Assembly: GCF_036324505.1 (NCBI RefSeq)
Contig: NC_086350.1
Span: forward strand, 22,129,640 to 22,193,639
From: Eleginops maclovinus
Taxonomy: Eukaryota > Chordata > Actinopteri > Perciformes > Eleginopidae
Direction: 5' to 3'
Length of the DNA stretch: 64,000 bases
In this document: in pieces, positions 23,501 to 41,846 of the stretch
Numbering within the stretch: the first letter of the stretch is position 1
How the letters are laid out: every line of letters begins with the position of its first letter
Notes under the pieces: generated by a model
What the model saw: the letters and a program-made list of their open reading frames with translations, nothing else
Databases searched by the model: none
What the model was told of the DNA's origin: nothing
Made by a program: the position numbers and the translations under genes

Positions 23501-24292
23501 ACGTTTATACCCCTTGAGACTCCTGGCTGGCTTTTACCGCGCTGGCGCCCAGCAAGGTCCTGCTCTGGCTGGTAGAGCCATGGATTTCCAACTTCAGCAA
23601 AGGCCTGTCCCACTCAGAGGAGAGCACGGCCTGGAAACATGGGTGGGATTTGATTAGACATTAAAAGAAATGAAAAGATGAAGGAGAGTGATGTAGGAGT
23701 AAAATAAAATCATCAGCAGTAACTTAAGTGTATGATATATTTAAAAGATTTCCACAGCCGTCATCCTTGCTTCTTCAAAGCAACCAGACAGACAGTAACT
23801 TTACCTTACACACTCCTCAATCTGTTGGCTTGTTTGTTTAATTATGTAACTTCTGTTTTTAATGGATAGTTCGGATCTGCCACGGTCACCCAACAACAAA
23901 AAGTAACTAACCGATCAAGACAGTGGTAGATCAGAAACTCGCCTGTTCTGCGAGGTTAAATTAATGCTTTTGTCAACAGAGTCTGGGGGCAACTGTTCCC
24001 TGTTGGCGACTTAAAATGATACCAATTATTCACTGAGCCTTCTTCAGGTGGTTCAAATATGTTTTGCTGCTGTAGTAGCTTAGTGGCTCAGCAGGTACTT
24101 TTGAATCTGAACCATCCCTTTTAGAATTTTACAAACATCTCTATTTCCCTATGCTGTGATTGGTTCCTTCCTCACCTGCCGGGCATAGAGCAGCACACAG
24201 AACAGCACCAGCAGCAGCATCGTGCACATCACATCTCCCTTCACATGGAGGACCCTCCTCATTATCACCATCTTCCTCAGCATCTTCTTCAT
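20503..24292 (-). CDS. b3gnt9: Beta-1,3-N-acetylglucosaminyltransferase 9 (GT31 family)
   Basis: Six coding exons, all GT-AG: 24176-24292, 23511-23630, 22284-22640, 21277-21518, 20928-21183 and 20503-20847, giving 478 aa. It is a type II Golgi glycosyltransferase: a short basic N-terminus, a membrane anchor at about residues 19-38 ([16 protein letters not shown]), a long lysine-rich stem to about 198, then the GT31 domain. Domain landmarks are RRTWG (201-205), LFLLG (219-223), the metal-binding DxD as D285-A286-D287, GGGGFVMSG, and [13 protein letters not shown] (366-378). The C-terminal [29 protein letters not shown] block matches human B3GNT9 as I recall it and separates it from other B3GNTs. 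N-glycosylation sequons include N227-R-T and the NLT and NSS further on. Inferred to transfer GlcNAc in beta-1,3 linkage; the acceptor cannot be told from sequence. It lies next to phaf1, as in mammals. Confidence 0.92.
22714..23010. repeat. Dispersed fish repeat (MITE/SINE-like) in a b3gnt9 intron
   Basis: Begins with a 'ggcctattatgcttatttt' core and contains blocks I recall as high-copy in many teleost genomes: TTTACATGCTTTAATGTTCA-like and CTCCGATTGGTTAGCTGG-like segments. No ORF is present. Class not determined. Confidence 0.4.
23080..23230 (+). repeat. SINE/LINE 3' tail fragment in a b3gnt9 intron
   Basis: Contains GAAAGGCGCTATATATATTG followed by an (ATT)n-like tract, a common 3' terminus of vertebrate retrotransposons. 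It lies in the intron between b3gnt9 coding exons 2 and 3, opposite to the gene. Confidence 0.45.
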
Positions 24293-24485
24293 TAACCTGA
24301 CTTCAGTTAAGTGTTGAAAAGGATTGCAGTGTGAAGGAGCCGCTGCAGTTCATACTGCTTTAAGGGAAGGCTGAAACGGAGTCAGATCAGATTCTGGTTT
24401 GCTGGTTGATCTCATATCACTGGATGTATGTCCATCCTGTCCGGCTCCATCCTCCCCTTCTCAGGTACCAATGGGCCAAGGCATT
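24293..24485 (-). other. b3gnt9: Probable 5' UTR part of the b3gnt9 first coding exon
   Basis: On the minus strand a possible acceptor (TTGTCCAG) ends at 24486, preceded by an unusual (TTG)n tract instead of a pyrimidine run. A possible partner donor (CTCGTCTG|GTAAGT) of a noncoding exon is at 25722. Together they suggest a spliced leader of about 190 bases before the ATG at 24292. This is inferred from splice signals only. Confidence 0.35.
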
Positions 24486-25893
24486 CTGGACAACAACAAC
24501 AACAACAACAACAGATTTCCATAAACTTTGATACACCCTGTTTATAAAGAGGAAATTGTTACTGTCCCATGTGTTTGTTCTACTTATGTACAACGATTAG
24601 AAAATCCTCTCTCATGTTATGAAATGTAATAAAATAATGTGGCTCCTTGGAATATATTGATAAACAGTGCAGTGGTAAAGGATATCATTTCACAATAATT
24701 AAATTATGGTGAAGATAATTTTGAAAAAACTCACCTAAGTGACTTTAATACGTTGTCTAGCTCAGCATTATGGTAGGGACGTGAAACATAGAGACAGTCA
24801 TGTATGAAAAACTAAACACTTTATTTAATTATTTAATTTATTTATCCTTTATTAAAGAAAAGGGGACTATATCCTCTATATTAATTGTAGGTTGTTTGTT
24901 ACTAAAAAAGGAGTATCCTACATGTTGTGTGATCAAATAGCTTATTTCTGTACAAAAATGTTAAACAATTTCAATATATATGATTAATTTGTAAGAGTTT
25001 TAATAATACTTTGGGATAATACTGTGAATCATCATTCGGTATTTTTTGGTCAGGATAATTTAAACATGAAATATGTCGAGTAAAATATTTAGCAGGATAT
25101 TTCTGAAAATGTTCCTGTGGCAAAAAGCAATATACACAACCAATCATCCTCTTTTTTCTCAACTTTATCACAGTGCTTACTTCAAGGTTTTGGTATTTGG
25201 AGGTCATAAGATCTCCTGGCATCTTTGTTAAATTAGCTTTGCAACAAGTTATGAGCCGCTTCCCCCTCACCTCGAATAAGTAACTATTCAGTAGGCTATA
25301 ATGAATTTAAAATGATCCAACAAGTTATTGCTTTTCTTGTTTCCCATCGATGTATAAACTCTGTTCAGAAGGGGGAGTGTCTCTTATGTAAGTGAGCATG
25401 AGGGTACCAACTCTTTCAAAGAACACTGTGTCCCAACATCCACATCATTTGCAGACATGCACAAATAACACCCTGTCAATGATGTGACAGTTTAACCACA
25501 GCTATATATATCTGTCAGAGAGCACCAATAAACAAAAATGCGTGACCAACAATGACCAAAAGTCTAGCAAACCTCTAGCGCAATTTACAAAGAAAGTATT
25601 ATTTCTCTCCAAATATAATGCACATGTTTCAAAGTATCAACAACTAGCTGGTTTGATAAAAAAAAAAAAAAAACTCTAGTTATTAAATGTTTGCTGACTA
25701 ATGCAAGTCATTCAAACTTACCAGACGAGACAGATGAGGAGGTTAAAGTGGTAACATCTGGGCTGTTGCAACACAAATCCACTCTGCACAGCCACACAAA
25801 GAAGAGGATTTAAAAAGTGTAAAAAGTCCAGAAGAAAGAAGAGAAGGGAGCAGTTCACATGCTGCCTTCAGGTGTGTGTTTGTGTGTGTCTGT

Positions 25894-25930
<37 letters not shown>

Positions 25931-27204
25931 TGTGTGAGGAGGGTGTGTGTAGGGTAAGAACAGTTACCTGGCGCTGAGCCTGTCTTCTTCACGAGCTGCT
26001 GACTGCGCTTATGGTTGCCTTCACGTGCTATTGGACATACCCCAATATAAACTTATTGACTGAAATGGCAACAATTGAATACATATTTTTTGATAGCAAT
26101 ACATTTTAATTCATGGGACAGTCAACTATTATTGAAACAACTTAACACTGCTTAACGTTTCGGTAAATATTTGGGAAAAGAGACAATCATTTTAACAACC
26201 ACTTTGTAATTTCTAAGGTAAAAATAAGCTTTCGTCCTATTGGCAAATTCACACACAAGTAATATGGTCTGGTGTAAATGTGCACTGAAAAGTTACATAC
26301 AATTGATAAAAAACAATAAAACAAGAACAATATTTTTTTGAAATACTTTTTAAAACATGTACGAGTAGTCAGACGTCGGAGCGAACAAGGAGCACATGAA
26401 CGCATCTCACTTATTCACTTATCACGTGACTTAAACCAAAGCGAAGCCACTTCAAGCCAGATGCCAGCACAGCAACTGAGGATGGTGAAGCGAAAAAAAG
26501 AAAGAAAAGGCGAGCGGAATAAATAAAAGTGCAGAGTGTGAGTTAATGTTCTGATGACTCATGTTTAGTTTTTTTTTTTTATTCTCCCAGTAGGTCCCTA
26601 AAACATAGATCAAAGACAAATCCAGAATAGTTAATCCGGGAAGTAATTGAAGATCATATAATTAAAGTGAGTTTCACTCTTTTAAATATCAGACCTCAGA
26701 CAAATGAGTTCCTATTTTTTTTATATTTCAACCACCCTAAACATGCAGGAAAGCACACCTTTGGCATACGCAGTAGCGGTAATGGTGATTTATGACTTGT
26801 GCTGGGTCTTGACTGAGCCATCTGTGGCGCCTATAGAAAACAGCTCTTGCGTGAACATGTGTGCATACAATTAGACCTATAGAGGGAAGATACGTTTGGA
26901 AAGGTTGATGGTAATAAGTGAACACGTCTGCAGGGTTTTGGCCCTTAGAACCTGCTGGATGAAGGTTTTATACAGCCAAACTGACAACAAATAAAATTTA
27001 AAATACAGTAAGAAAATATGCAGCATAGCTTACATGGCAGATATATGTCCCAACATCGGTAGTATCCTTTTCACAATTATATAGCTTTTGCTGAGCAGCC
27101 AAGCTTAGTTTAAGAACCGCAGAACTGTCAAGCACACATTCTAGTAGAGATCCCAAAGTGTCCAAGAATACAAAAAAACATGCATTCTTTTAAAACATAA
27201 TTAT
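24486..27204. other. b3gnt9 upstream region and b3gnt9-bbs2 spacer
   Basis: Holds the possible b3gnt9 noncoding exon ending at 25722 (minus), a (TG)n-rich microsatellite at 25871-25950, and a T/A-rich spacer. ATCACGTGAC at 26421-26430 is a near-perfect E-box of the CLEAR type bound by TFEB/MiT factors. No coding gene is seen: the short frames have no family resemblance. Confidence 0.4.
25871..25950. repeat. (TG)n-rich microsatellite
   Basis: Interrupted TG repeats with GTC and GGG interruptions, about 80 bp, just upstream of the possible b3gnt9 noncoding exon. Confidence 0.85.
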
Positions 27205-27751
27205 TTTAATAACATTTTCTGCCACAAAAAAACATTCAGAATCTCTCTCTACAAAAGGTAAACACACAGCATTGGTCCTCTGTGACAACTATTATTTAAA
27301 CAATTCTTTGGCTACAAACACTCAACAGCTTGGAGCAGAGAGTCTGAGCGTTCGGCTCTGTCTGAGAGGAAGCTGCTCTCCAGCTTTGCTCTCTCTAAAC
27401 ATCACTCTGTCAGCTCGCTGCTGATCCAGCATATTTCTACAAACAGTCATGGAAAAAGACCGTTTTCTTTCTTGAGTTTAAACATTTCTTTGACAAAAGT
27501 GCAGGGTCACCTGGAACTTCTTGAAAACATTCAATGGACATTAGCTCAAATGCTGCCAGGTTGTTGCTTACTCCTAAATCATGGTCAAAGATAGATTAAG
27601 GCTACAACAGCGTTCCTTTACATGTTTAGTTCTCATCGCACCAATCCCAGTCCAACTTTGTAATTGATAGAGGTTAACATAACAACTCTTATTAGTTGTT
27701 CTTATCCTTTCAATCTATTGTCCATTTCCGCAAGTCCACCTCCTTTCGTCC
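27205..27751 (-). other. bbs2: Probable bbs2 3' UTR
   Basis: Lies directly after the bbs2 stop codon. A minus-strand ATTAAA hexamer is at 27205-27210. The extent is inferred; there is no coding content. Confidence 0.35.
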
Positions 27752-35399
<7,648 letters not shown>

Positions 35400-35416
35400 G
35401 ATGCCTACTGTATATC

Positions 35417-36010
35417 TCTGTAAGAGAGCAGTAAAGCAGACACATACAGTGACAAACAACATTAGTTCGGTTATTTTTGGATAGTGAATTCATAAATCCA
35501 CCACATGAGGAAAGTATCTTGCATATTACCAAGGGAAATGCGTGATGTTGCCACACTAATGTAATTACAGGCTTTACCCCAGTGGAGAGTTCCGTTGCCT
35601 AGCAACACGAGTGGCAAGCTAAAGCTTCTATTCTGGCTAATCGCCCTGTCCTCTGCTGTACAAGAATGCCAATTATACAACAAAAAGACACCACGTATGA
35701 CTACTTAACCAACCGTAAGCCCTGTTTCAATGACAAGCACCATATTAATTATTCGAAAAAAATACAATCGCCTATATTTACCAAGAATGCTTTGGATGCC
35801 TAGCCTTAGCTTAGCTAACGTCGCTGTCTTATGTTGCCGGAAACCACAACCGCTATTGAATACAGTAAAACTGAGTAACATGTTTTGGAAACCCGTACCA
35901 AGTTGCGCAAGGAATCTCACCTGGCCTCCAGTAAAAGCTGTATTTTGGTTGATTAAGCTAACCAGCTAATGAGCTAGCTGGAGAGCCCGACAACGAAGTG
36001 ACTCCCTGCT
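35417..36010 (-). promoter_or_regulatory. bbs2: Probable bbs2 noncoding exon 1 and promoter
   Basis: A minus-strand acceptor (CTCTTACAG) ends at 35418, 18 bases before the ATG, so the first coding exon probably starts at 35417. A matching donor (GGCCAG|GTGAGA) places the end of a noncoding exon at 35921. GC-richer sequence with an ETS-like ACTTCCTG lies at 36016-36025. Inferred from splice signals and composition. Confidence 0.45.
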
Positions 36011-36289
36011 AACAACAACTTCCTGTCATGGGTTTTTCACAATAAATTATTCTGGCAAAGTTACTGCACAGGACTATTAGAGAGCTGGCAGCATGTAACC
36101 TAAAGTAAATAGCCTATATTTATTAATATATGCCTCCAGTCCATCTTACACTTACAAGTGTATAGATTATGTTCTATAGACAGTATGAGGTAGGGTCATA
36201 ATATAAGTGCCTGCGCTTTGTAAAATGCCTTCATAGACATTCATCTGTTTGCATATTACAATGTATCTCTTATAACAACTAAACATTCT

Positions 36290-36600
36290 TTCATTTCCCT
36301 GTACAGTATTTAATTGTACATTATGTTGTTGTTTATCTTATAAGATGTAGACGTATATCATCTCTTGGATTTGCTTGTTCACGTACAACATTTTCTGCAA
36401 CATTTACCTTATTGTATCTTTTTTTACATGTATATGGCTTACTTTATCTGCATGACTTGCACTTCGGCAAGATAATCTTGCACTATTTTATTGTTTGTTT
36501 TTTTTTTAATTAGTTTTTGTTGTTTTATGTCTTATATGAATATTATGTTGCACCGTTGGAGGACCCTGGGACTTACAATTTCCATTGTCGTATCTACATT
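36290..36600 (+). repeat. Possible LINE 3' UTR remnant
   Basis: T-rich sequence with short blocks (TTGCACTTCGGCAAGATAATC, AATTTCCATTGTCGTATCTAC given here only in part) resembling fish LINE 3' UTRs. No ORF is present. Weakly supported. Confidence 0.3.
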
Positions 36601-36925
36601 TTAGCCAGAGGTTGGAGAAGTACTCAGAACTTGTAAAAGTAAAGACAACCAAACAGCTCCCTGGGAACTGCATACATATATTGGTAATGTAATGATGTTG
36701 TTATTACATTTATGTAAAACAAGCAAGTAACATTCCTCTGTAATTTTACTGAATATGGGTGATTTAAAATTAGGTGTTATCTTTTGAAACTATTTATTTG
36801 CAACATTGGTGAGTTGTTTTAGTGCAGTCCAAGTGAAATGTAGTCTGAAAGACAATGCAGTTATTAGTGTAGGCAGCAACATAGCTTTTACATTCTGAGG
36901 CTTTGAAGTCCATAGTTAGAAAACA

Positions 36926-36997
36926 GGGCTCGTCCGGGATTTGAACCCGGGACCTCTCGCACCCTAAGCGAGAATCATACCCCTAGACCAACGAGCC
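36926..36997 (-). tRNA. tRNA-Pro (anticodon AGG)
   Basis: The 72-base minus-strand sequence folds as a complete cloverleaf. The acceptor GGCTCGT pairs with ACGAGCC, with discriminator C. The anticodon loop TTAGGGT gives anticodon AGG at 36963-36965. The T-loop is GGTTCAAATCC, and the A-box and B-box are intact. It matches vertebrate tRNA-Pro-AGG as I recall it. There is no intron and no encoded CCA. A TTTT Pol III terminator follows directly at 36920-36923. It lies between bbs2 and the histone cluster; tRNA genes near histone genes are common in vertebrates. Confidence 0.97.
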
Positions 36998-37660
36998 TCA
37001 ACATTCTCAAAAGAAGGGTTGGAATAATTTCCTTAAACTTCCAGACCAAAACTTTAACTTCAGATTGGTGATGTGGCAGTTTAAAGGCATTACCTTCTTC
37101 TTTGGTAAAAGAGCCCCCTCTGCTGCACAATTGTGTAATCCCATTCAACTCTTCGTTTGTTAACTATGTTCAGCGCTCACACCAAAAGCATCAATGAATA
37201 AATGATGTGCTCAAATAAAATAATAGAAATTAACACAGTTTTGATGTGGTAGAGCAAAATTACATTATCACTTCTGATTCAAAATCTAAACTGAGCAGAG
37301 GTGCTACTTGAGAGGGGGAAATAAAGCCTATACTGGAATCATTTAAATGGAAAATCTGTATATAAATGTATATAGCTCTACCACTAAATATATACTGTAT
37401 ATATAATTAATGCAATCATAAAAAGAGCACTGGTTGAATATAAACATAATCCAAGGAGCGTTGGTTGTTTAACATCACAACTAAATAATATCCCTAGATT
37501 TAATCAGACAAAGATAAAAGTTGATAAAATTGTCATTCCAGCTGCTACCAAACTACAGGGATGACATACTTGAATTACTTTCATTCCGTTCAATAATTAT
37601 TCTGTTGAGGATAAAGAATATTCATTAAGCGTAGGCTCAGTCATGCGCAGACGATAACTA
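36998..37660. other. Spacer upstream of H2B copy 1
   Basis: From about 37150 onward this aligns by eye, with gaps, to the sequence upstream of H2B copy 2 (from about 51150). Shared blocks include GGAATCATTTAAAT (near 37337 and 51320) and AATCAGACAAAGA (near 37502 and 51617). This is duplicated flank and is not coding. Confidence 0.5.
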
Positions 37661-37687
37661 ATCCCGTGAAAGCAACAGCACAGTTAG

Positions 37688-37709
37688 ATTTGCATAGACT
37701 GGATATAAA
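37688..37709 (+). promoter_or_regulatory. H2B copy 1 octamer and TATA box
   Basis: A perfect octamer ATTTGCAT at 37688-37695 (the Oct-1 site typical of H2B promoters) is followed by TATAAA at 37704-37709, about 55 bases before the ATG. The CCAAT box seen in the sister copy is CTAAT here. Confidence 0.85.
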
Positions 37710-37763
37710 GAGGTGGCTCTGTTCTCTGGAAGCCATCTGACTGTCAATCCCTGACTGCTCATC

Positions 37764-38141
37764 ATGCCTGACGCACCCTCCGTCAAAGCGCCCAAGAAAG
37801 GCTCAAAGAAAGCCGTTTCCAAGACCGCCAGCAAGACCGGCAAGAAGAGGAGAAAGTCCAGGAAGGAGAGCTACGCCATCTACGTGTACAAGGTGATGAA
37901 GCAGGTCCACCCCGACACCGGCATCTCCTCCAAGGCTATGGGCATCATGAACTGCTTTGTGAGCGACATCTTTGAGCGCATCGCCGGTGAGGCCTCTCGT
38001 CTGGCTCACTACAACAAGCGCTCCACCATCACCTCCAGGGAGATTCAGACCGCTGTCCGCCTGCTGCTGCCCGGAGAGCTGGCTAAACACGCTGTCTCTG
38101 AGGGCACCAAGGCTGTGACCAAGTACACCAGCTCCAAGTAA
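37764..38141 (+). CDS. Histone H2B, copy 1
   Basis: Intronless, 125 aa, a nucleosome core histone that pairs with H2A. The basic N-tail (residues 1-33) ends in [18 protein letters not shown]; the histone fold and the C-terminal helix ending AVTKYTSSK are complete. H2B-specific [20 protein letters not shown] is present. Substitutions relative to the common vertebrate form as I remember it are VMKQ for VLKQ and IMNCFVSD for IMNSFVND. The start is set by the conserved MP- N-terminus and the TATA spacing. A histone stem-loop follows the stop by 30 bases, so the mRNA is replication-dependent. It is identical to copy 2 at 52192 except for Ala22 (Val22 there). Confidence 0.98.
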   Translation: MPDAPSVKAPKKGSKKAVSKTASKTGKKRRKSRKESYAIYVYKVMKQVHPDTGISSKAMGIMNCFVSDIFERIAGEASRLAHYNKRSTITSREIQTAVRLLLPGELAKHAVSEGTKAVTKYTSSK

Positions 38142-38171
38142 ACTCTGCTGCTGATATACCAACAACACAAA

Positions 38172-38187
38172 GGCTCTTTTAAGAGCC
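38172..38187 (+). terminator. Histone 3' stem-loop (H2B copy 1)
   Basis: GGCTCT-TTTA-AGAGCC: a six-base-pair stem with a four-base loop, followed by ACCCA. It is the SLBP-binding site that replaces a poly(A) tail in replication-dependent histone mRNAs. Confidence 0.97.
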
Positions 38188-40014
38188 ACCCACTTCATCT
38201 GAAGCCCTATTCCAAACATTGCATCTATATGGAATCATATTCCTGCCCCTATGATTAAACACACTTCACTTTGTTTGAAGACTGTTTTACAAAAGGCTTT
38301 GGTGAATGACTTGATTCAACCCCTTTATACTAGCTCAGCATTGTAGTAGTCCTTATGTATGTTTATCATATAATTTTTTTTATATATTGCCTTTGTTCTC
38401 ATTTTGTAGTGGTGGCCATGAAAGCAAATGTATTTATTCAATGTGTGATGACACTTAAAAGTAGTAAAGCAATTGTCTAGTTCTAATCTCCCCATGTCAA
38501 GCAATGCAATCTGACACAATTTATGCTTCTGTGTTAAGTGTGGATTAATTCATTGGAGTTATCATTTTTTCCCCCTGTATCTGAATTGTACAGTGTTAGG
38601 CTTTTCTCTGACTGTCTTCATTTCCAACATCTAAAGACTGTAATTAGAAAATGTAATTTCTCTAAGCTAAATGGAAGAATCGGAGGATGAAACCCTCTAT
38701 TAGCAGCAGAGCACACAGTGAACTGTCTTCTGCATTTAACCCAGCCTGTTATAGGAGCAATGGGCAGCTATTGTCCAGTGCCCGGGTAGTATAGTGCAGC
38801 GCCCAATAGTAGTTCTAAAGAATTTACTTTTAGTCTGTAAATAAATGTCAAAAATGTATCTGAGGTAATATGTGGGATATTTTTGTATGGGACATGTTAT
38901 ATAATTCATTAATCAAGACATTGAGAAATAATGGTTTAAACCAAGGAATATAAATTATGAAAGATGGAGACAGACAAGGGATAGCATGATTAGGACATTA
39001 TTAAAAATATCAAAATAACTTGTTAGGGATTGGAGAAAGTAAAGATCAAGAAAAAGAGAGTGTATGGTCAATACATTATTAAAATTGACCTAGGTCAAAA
39101 TGTCAAAACAACTTGTATATTGGAGACAGTTAAGATCAAAAGAGAGTGTCCTGGTACCTGACATAATTCCATACTGCACTAATCCGATTGTTACTGGGTT
39201 GAAAGAGAGGCAGACTACACACACTCACACACATTCAGACAGACATACATGAAAGCAAAACATCTGATAAATGTCTATAAATATGAACTTGAATATTGTG
39301 AAAACAGTCGAGTCCAATGGACCTGACTAGTGTGTGCTGTACTTTGTTGAATTTTCAGTAAACTCTATTCTATTGGAATTCTCTTGACTGTTGATTTTTT
39401 CAAAACTATAATAAGTATTAACGTAGTGTTGTGAGGATCTTGAAGACACCCGGTCCGACTTCAGAGGATTGTCTTCCACAAATACAACTACATTTTAATT
39501 GGCTGACGCTTTTATCCAAAGCCAATTACAATAAGTGAACAAACTTGTTGAATTTTGTTTAAATTAAATGCATTTATTTAATCATTTTGATGATGGCAGC
39601 ACAACTTTTCTTTACCAAACCTACATATATTGTATAGATTCCAATGTTTCTATTGAAGTAATTCCTTCCAATTTAAGGTCAAATTATTTTCCTTTTAAGC
39701 ACGTGAGTGTTGACTCATCGGAAACCGTTTTGAAATAATGTATAGGTTATAAATAGTATTCTTTACTGTTGATCAACTTTTAATGTAATGCTAATTTTAG
39801 AAAGTGATGGGGAATTCTCCTTTTTAAATTATAAATGACATTAAGCATAGCCTTTTTAGTACATATTAACAAACGTTTATTTATCAAACACTTAATAATG
39901 TTAAGCGTGACCTAATTACGTAAACATATTTAAAAGAAGAGTAAATGTTTTGATAATGTAGAGAGCTGCAGCGTTGGCCCCGCCTAGCAGCTGTCCCGCT
40001 CTCCGTCTTCTCTT
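38188..40014. other. Spacer between H2B copy 1 and H4
   Basis: No gene. Two short segments resemble dispersed fish repeats: 38700-38825 (CATTTAACCCAGCCTG and GGAGCAATGGGCAGC blocks) and 39490-39535 (GCTGACGCTTTTATCCAAAG block). The rest is AT-rich and unclassified. Confidence 0.35.
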
Positions 40015-40015
40015 A

Positions 40016-40038
40016 GGTCCGCCGGGAATATATATATA
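40016..40038 (+). promoter_or_regulatory. H4 promoter core
   Basis: GGTCCGCC, resembling the H4 cell-cycle element, begins at 40016 and is followed by a TATATATATA box at 40029-40038, about 62 bases before the ATG. Confidence 0.65.
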
Positions 40039-40087
40039 CAGCCTGTCAGCCCTTCACTCCTCAATCGTTCTCAACGACCCAACCTAA

Positions 40088-40411
<324 letters not shown>

Positions 40412-40446
40412 ACACTGCAGGCTCCTAACATAATAAAAAACCCAAA

Positions 40447-40462
40447 GGCCCTTTTAAGGGCC
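40447..40462 (+). terminator. Histone 3' stem-loop (H4)
   Basis: GGCCCT-TTTA-AGGGCC. The third and fourth stem pairs differ from the GGCTCT form of the other five genes, but pairing is kept by compensating changes. Confidence 0.97.
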
Positions 40463-40929
40463 ACCCACATCCTCAGTTTAAAGAGATGAATTCCCTCATA
40501 TAATGTATGTTTTTATGTACCAGCTATACACAAACCTAAATATTAGTATGCTACACTTAAATACTAACAAAATAGGCCAATTTTGAAGTCTTAATTCAGT
40601 TTCAGCATTTCCTATTCCTTACACACCTCTGTCAGTATATGTTTAACGGACAGTCACTTAATGCATCTTGCTTTTGCTATAAATGATGCAAATGGTAACT
40701 TCAAACTATTTGTATGTGTCTAGCATTTCTAAATTGCACGTTACATGTGGGGAATGAACATACCACATGGGTCTACAGACACCAATTTGGCCTTGTCGCA
40801 GATTTATTTTTTAATAGTTTACCTGCTAGTCTCAGTTTGGACACTGTCAATTTCTCCAGTTAGATAACCCCACAATATTTTATATACCATAGTTCTCTAT
40901 ATCTTCTGTTGCTGCTTTTGAGATTCAGG
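40463..40929. other. Spacer after H4
   Basis: AT-rich; nothing recognised. Confidence 0.4.
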
Positions 40930-41620
40930 GGCTTATAAAAACAGTCTATCATAAACAGCCTTCCTGTTATTTTCTTTCTTAATAAGGATTTCACTCAGAA
41001 GAACATGTTTCTGCTGGGCTGCAGGAACGGCAACAGGCTGCTGCTGGGTTTTTGCCTTCATAACATATGAAGAAGGGCGGTTGAGGTTTGTCGGATGTTT
41101 CCACATAGATTCCACAGGCTGTCTGAAATGCAATTGTTTGCCTTGTGGCCCAGGTTATTGCATCACCAACACTTAATTATGGTCAGCTGAGTTGAAGATA
41201 AAGGATGTTACAGACTGACCTGGAAAGATGATTCTCCCATTGTACGGGCCAAGATATATGGAATTTGGGTGATGTTGGATCTCACCACTACTGTTTTTGT
41301 GCTTCTTGATCTTGTATTTTCTTACCCCATACCAGGTCCCAAATTTGTCTCTGGGTTTGTATGTGCTAATTATTCAGAGTCTCAACATCATGATCAGGTA
41401 TTCTGCCAGTCCAGAAATGAACAATGACGGTTGATATATCGATTTTAATTGATGATTAAAATGTCCAGTCTTTCCACTTCCACTGCATCTGAGGCTTTGG
41501 TTGAGATAATATCAACGAGACGTTTCAATGGAGCTTCTAGCAAGAAGCAGAGTACAAATTCCTTTCTATTGGGCAGTGCAATGAAAGAGTACACATCACT
41601 TGTGTTGATTCAACGTGTAT
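40930..41620 (-). mobile_element. Decayed LINE ORF1 / gag-like fragment with a zinc knuckle
   Basis: On the minus strand near 41135-41185 one frame contains C-x2-C-x4-H-x4-C (residues CNNLGHKANNC) with a stop codon inside the first loop. It is preceded by gag/ORF1-like sequence with further stops. This fits a dead ORF1 of an I-type or similar retrotransposon, lying between H4 and H1. Boundaries are approximate. Confidence 0.45.
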
Positions 41621-41846
41621 AAAACAACAGTGACTCACCTACATATTCAGGGGGTTCACAACATTTTTCACACCATATTAGCAAAGATATCTGCTCCTGT
41701 ACTCAATTTACTTGTCATGTTTCTTAATTTTAAAGCTATTCCTTTACTGAGTCCCTTCCATCCTTTTCCACTCATTTTTGGTTCTTGTTAAGTCTGGTTT
41801 TTCAGAACGAATACCTTATTTAAAGTGGTGTGCAGTAGTGGTTGTA

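Noticed and set aside
37803..38219. 138-codon minus-strand ORF over H2B copy 1
   Set aside because: Antisense shadow; the same appears over copy 2.
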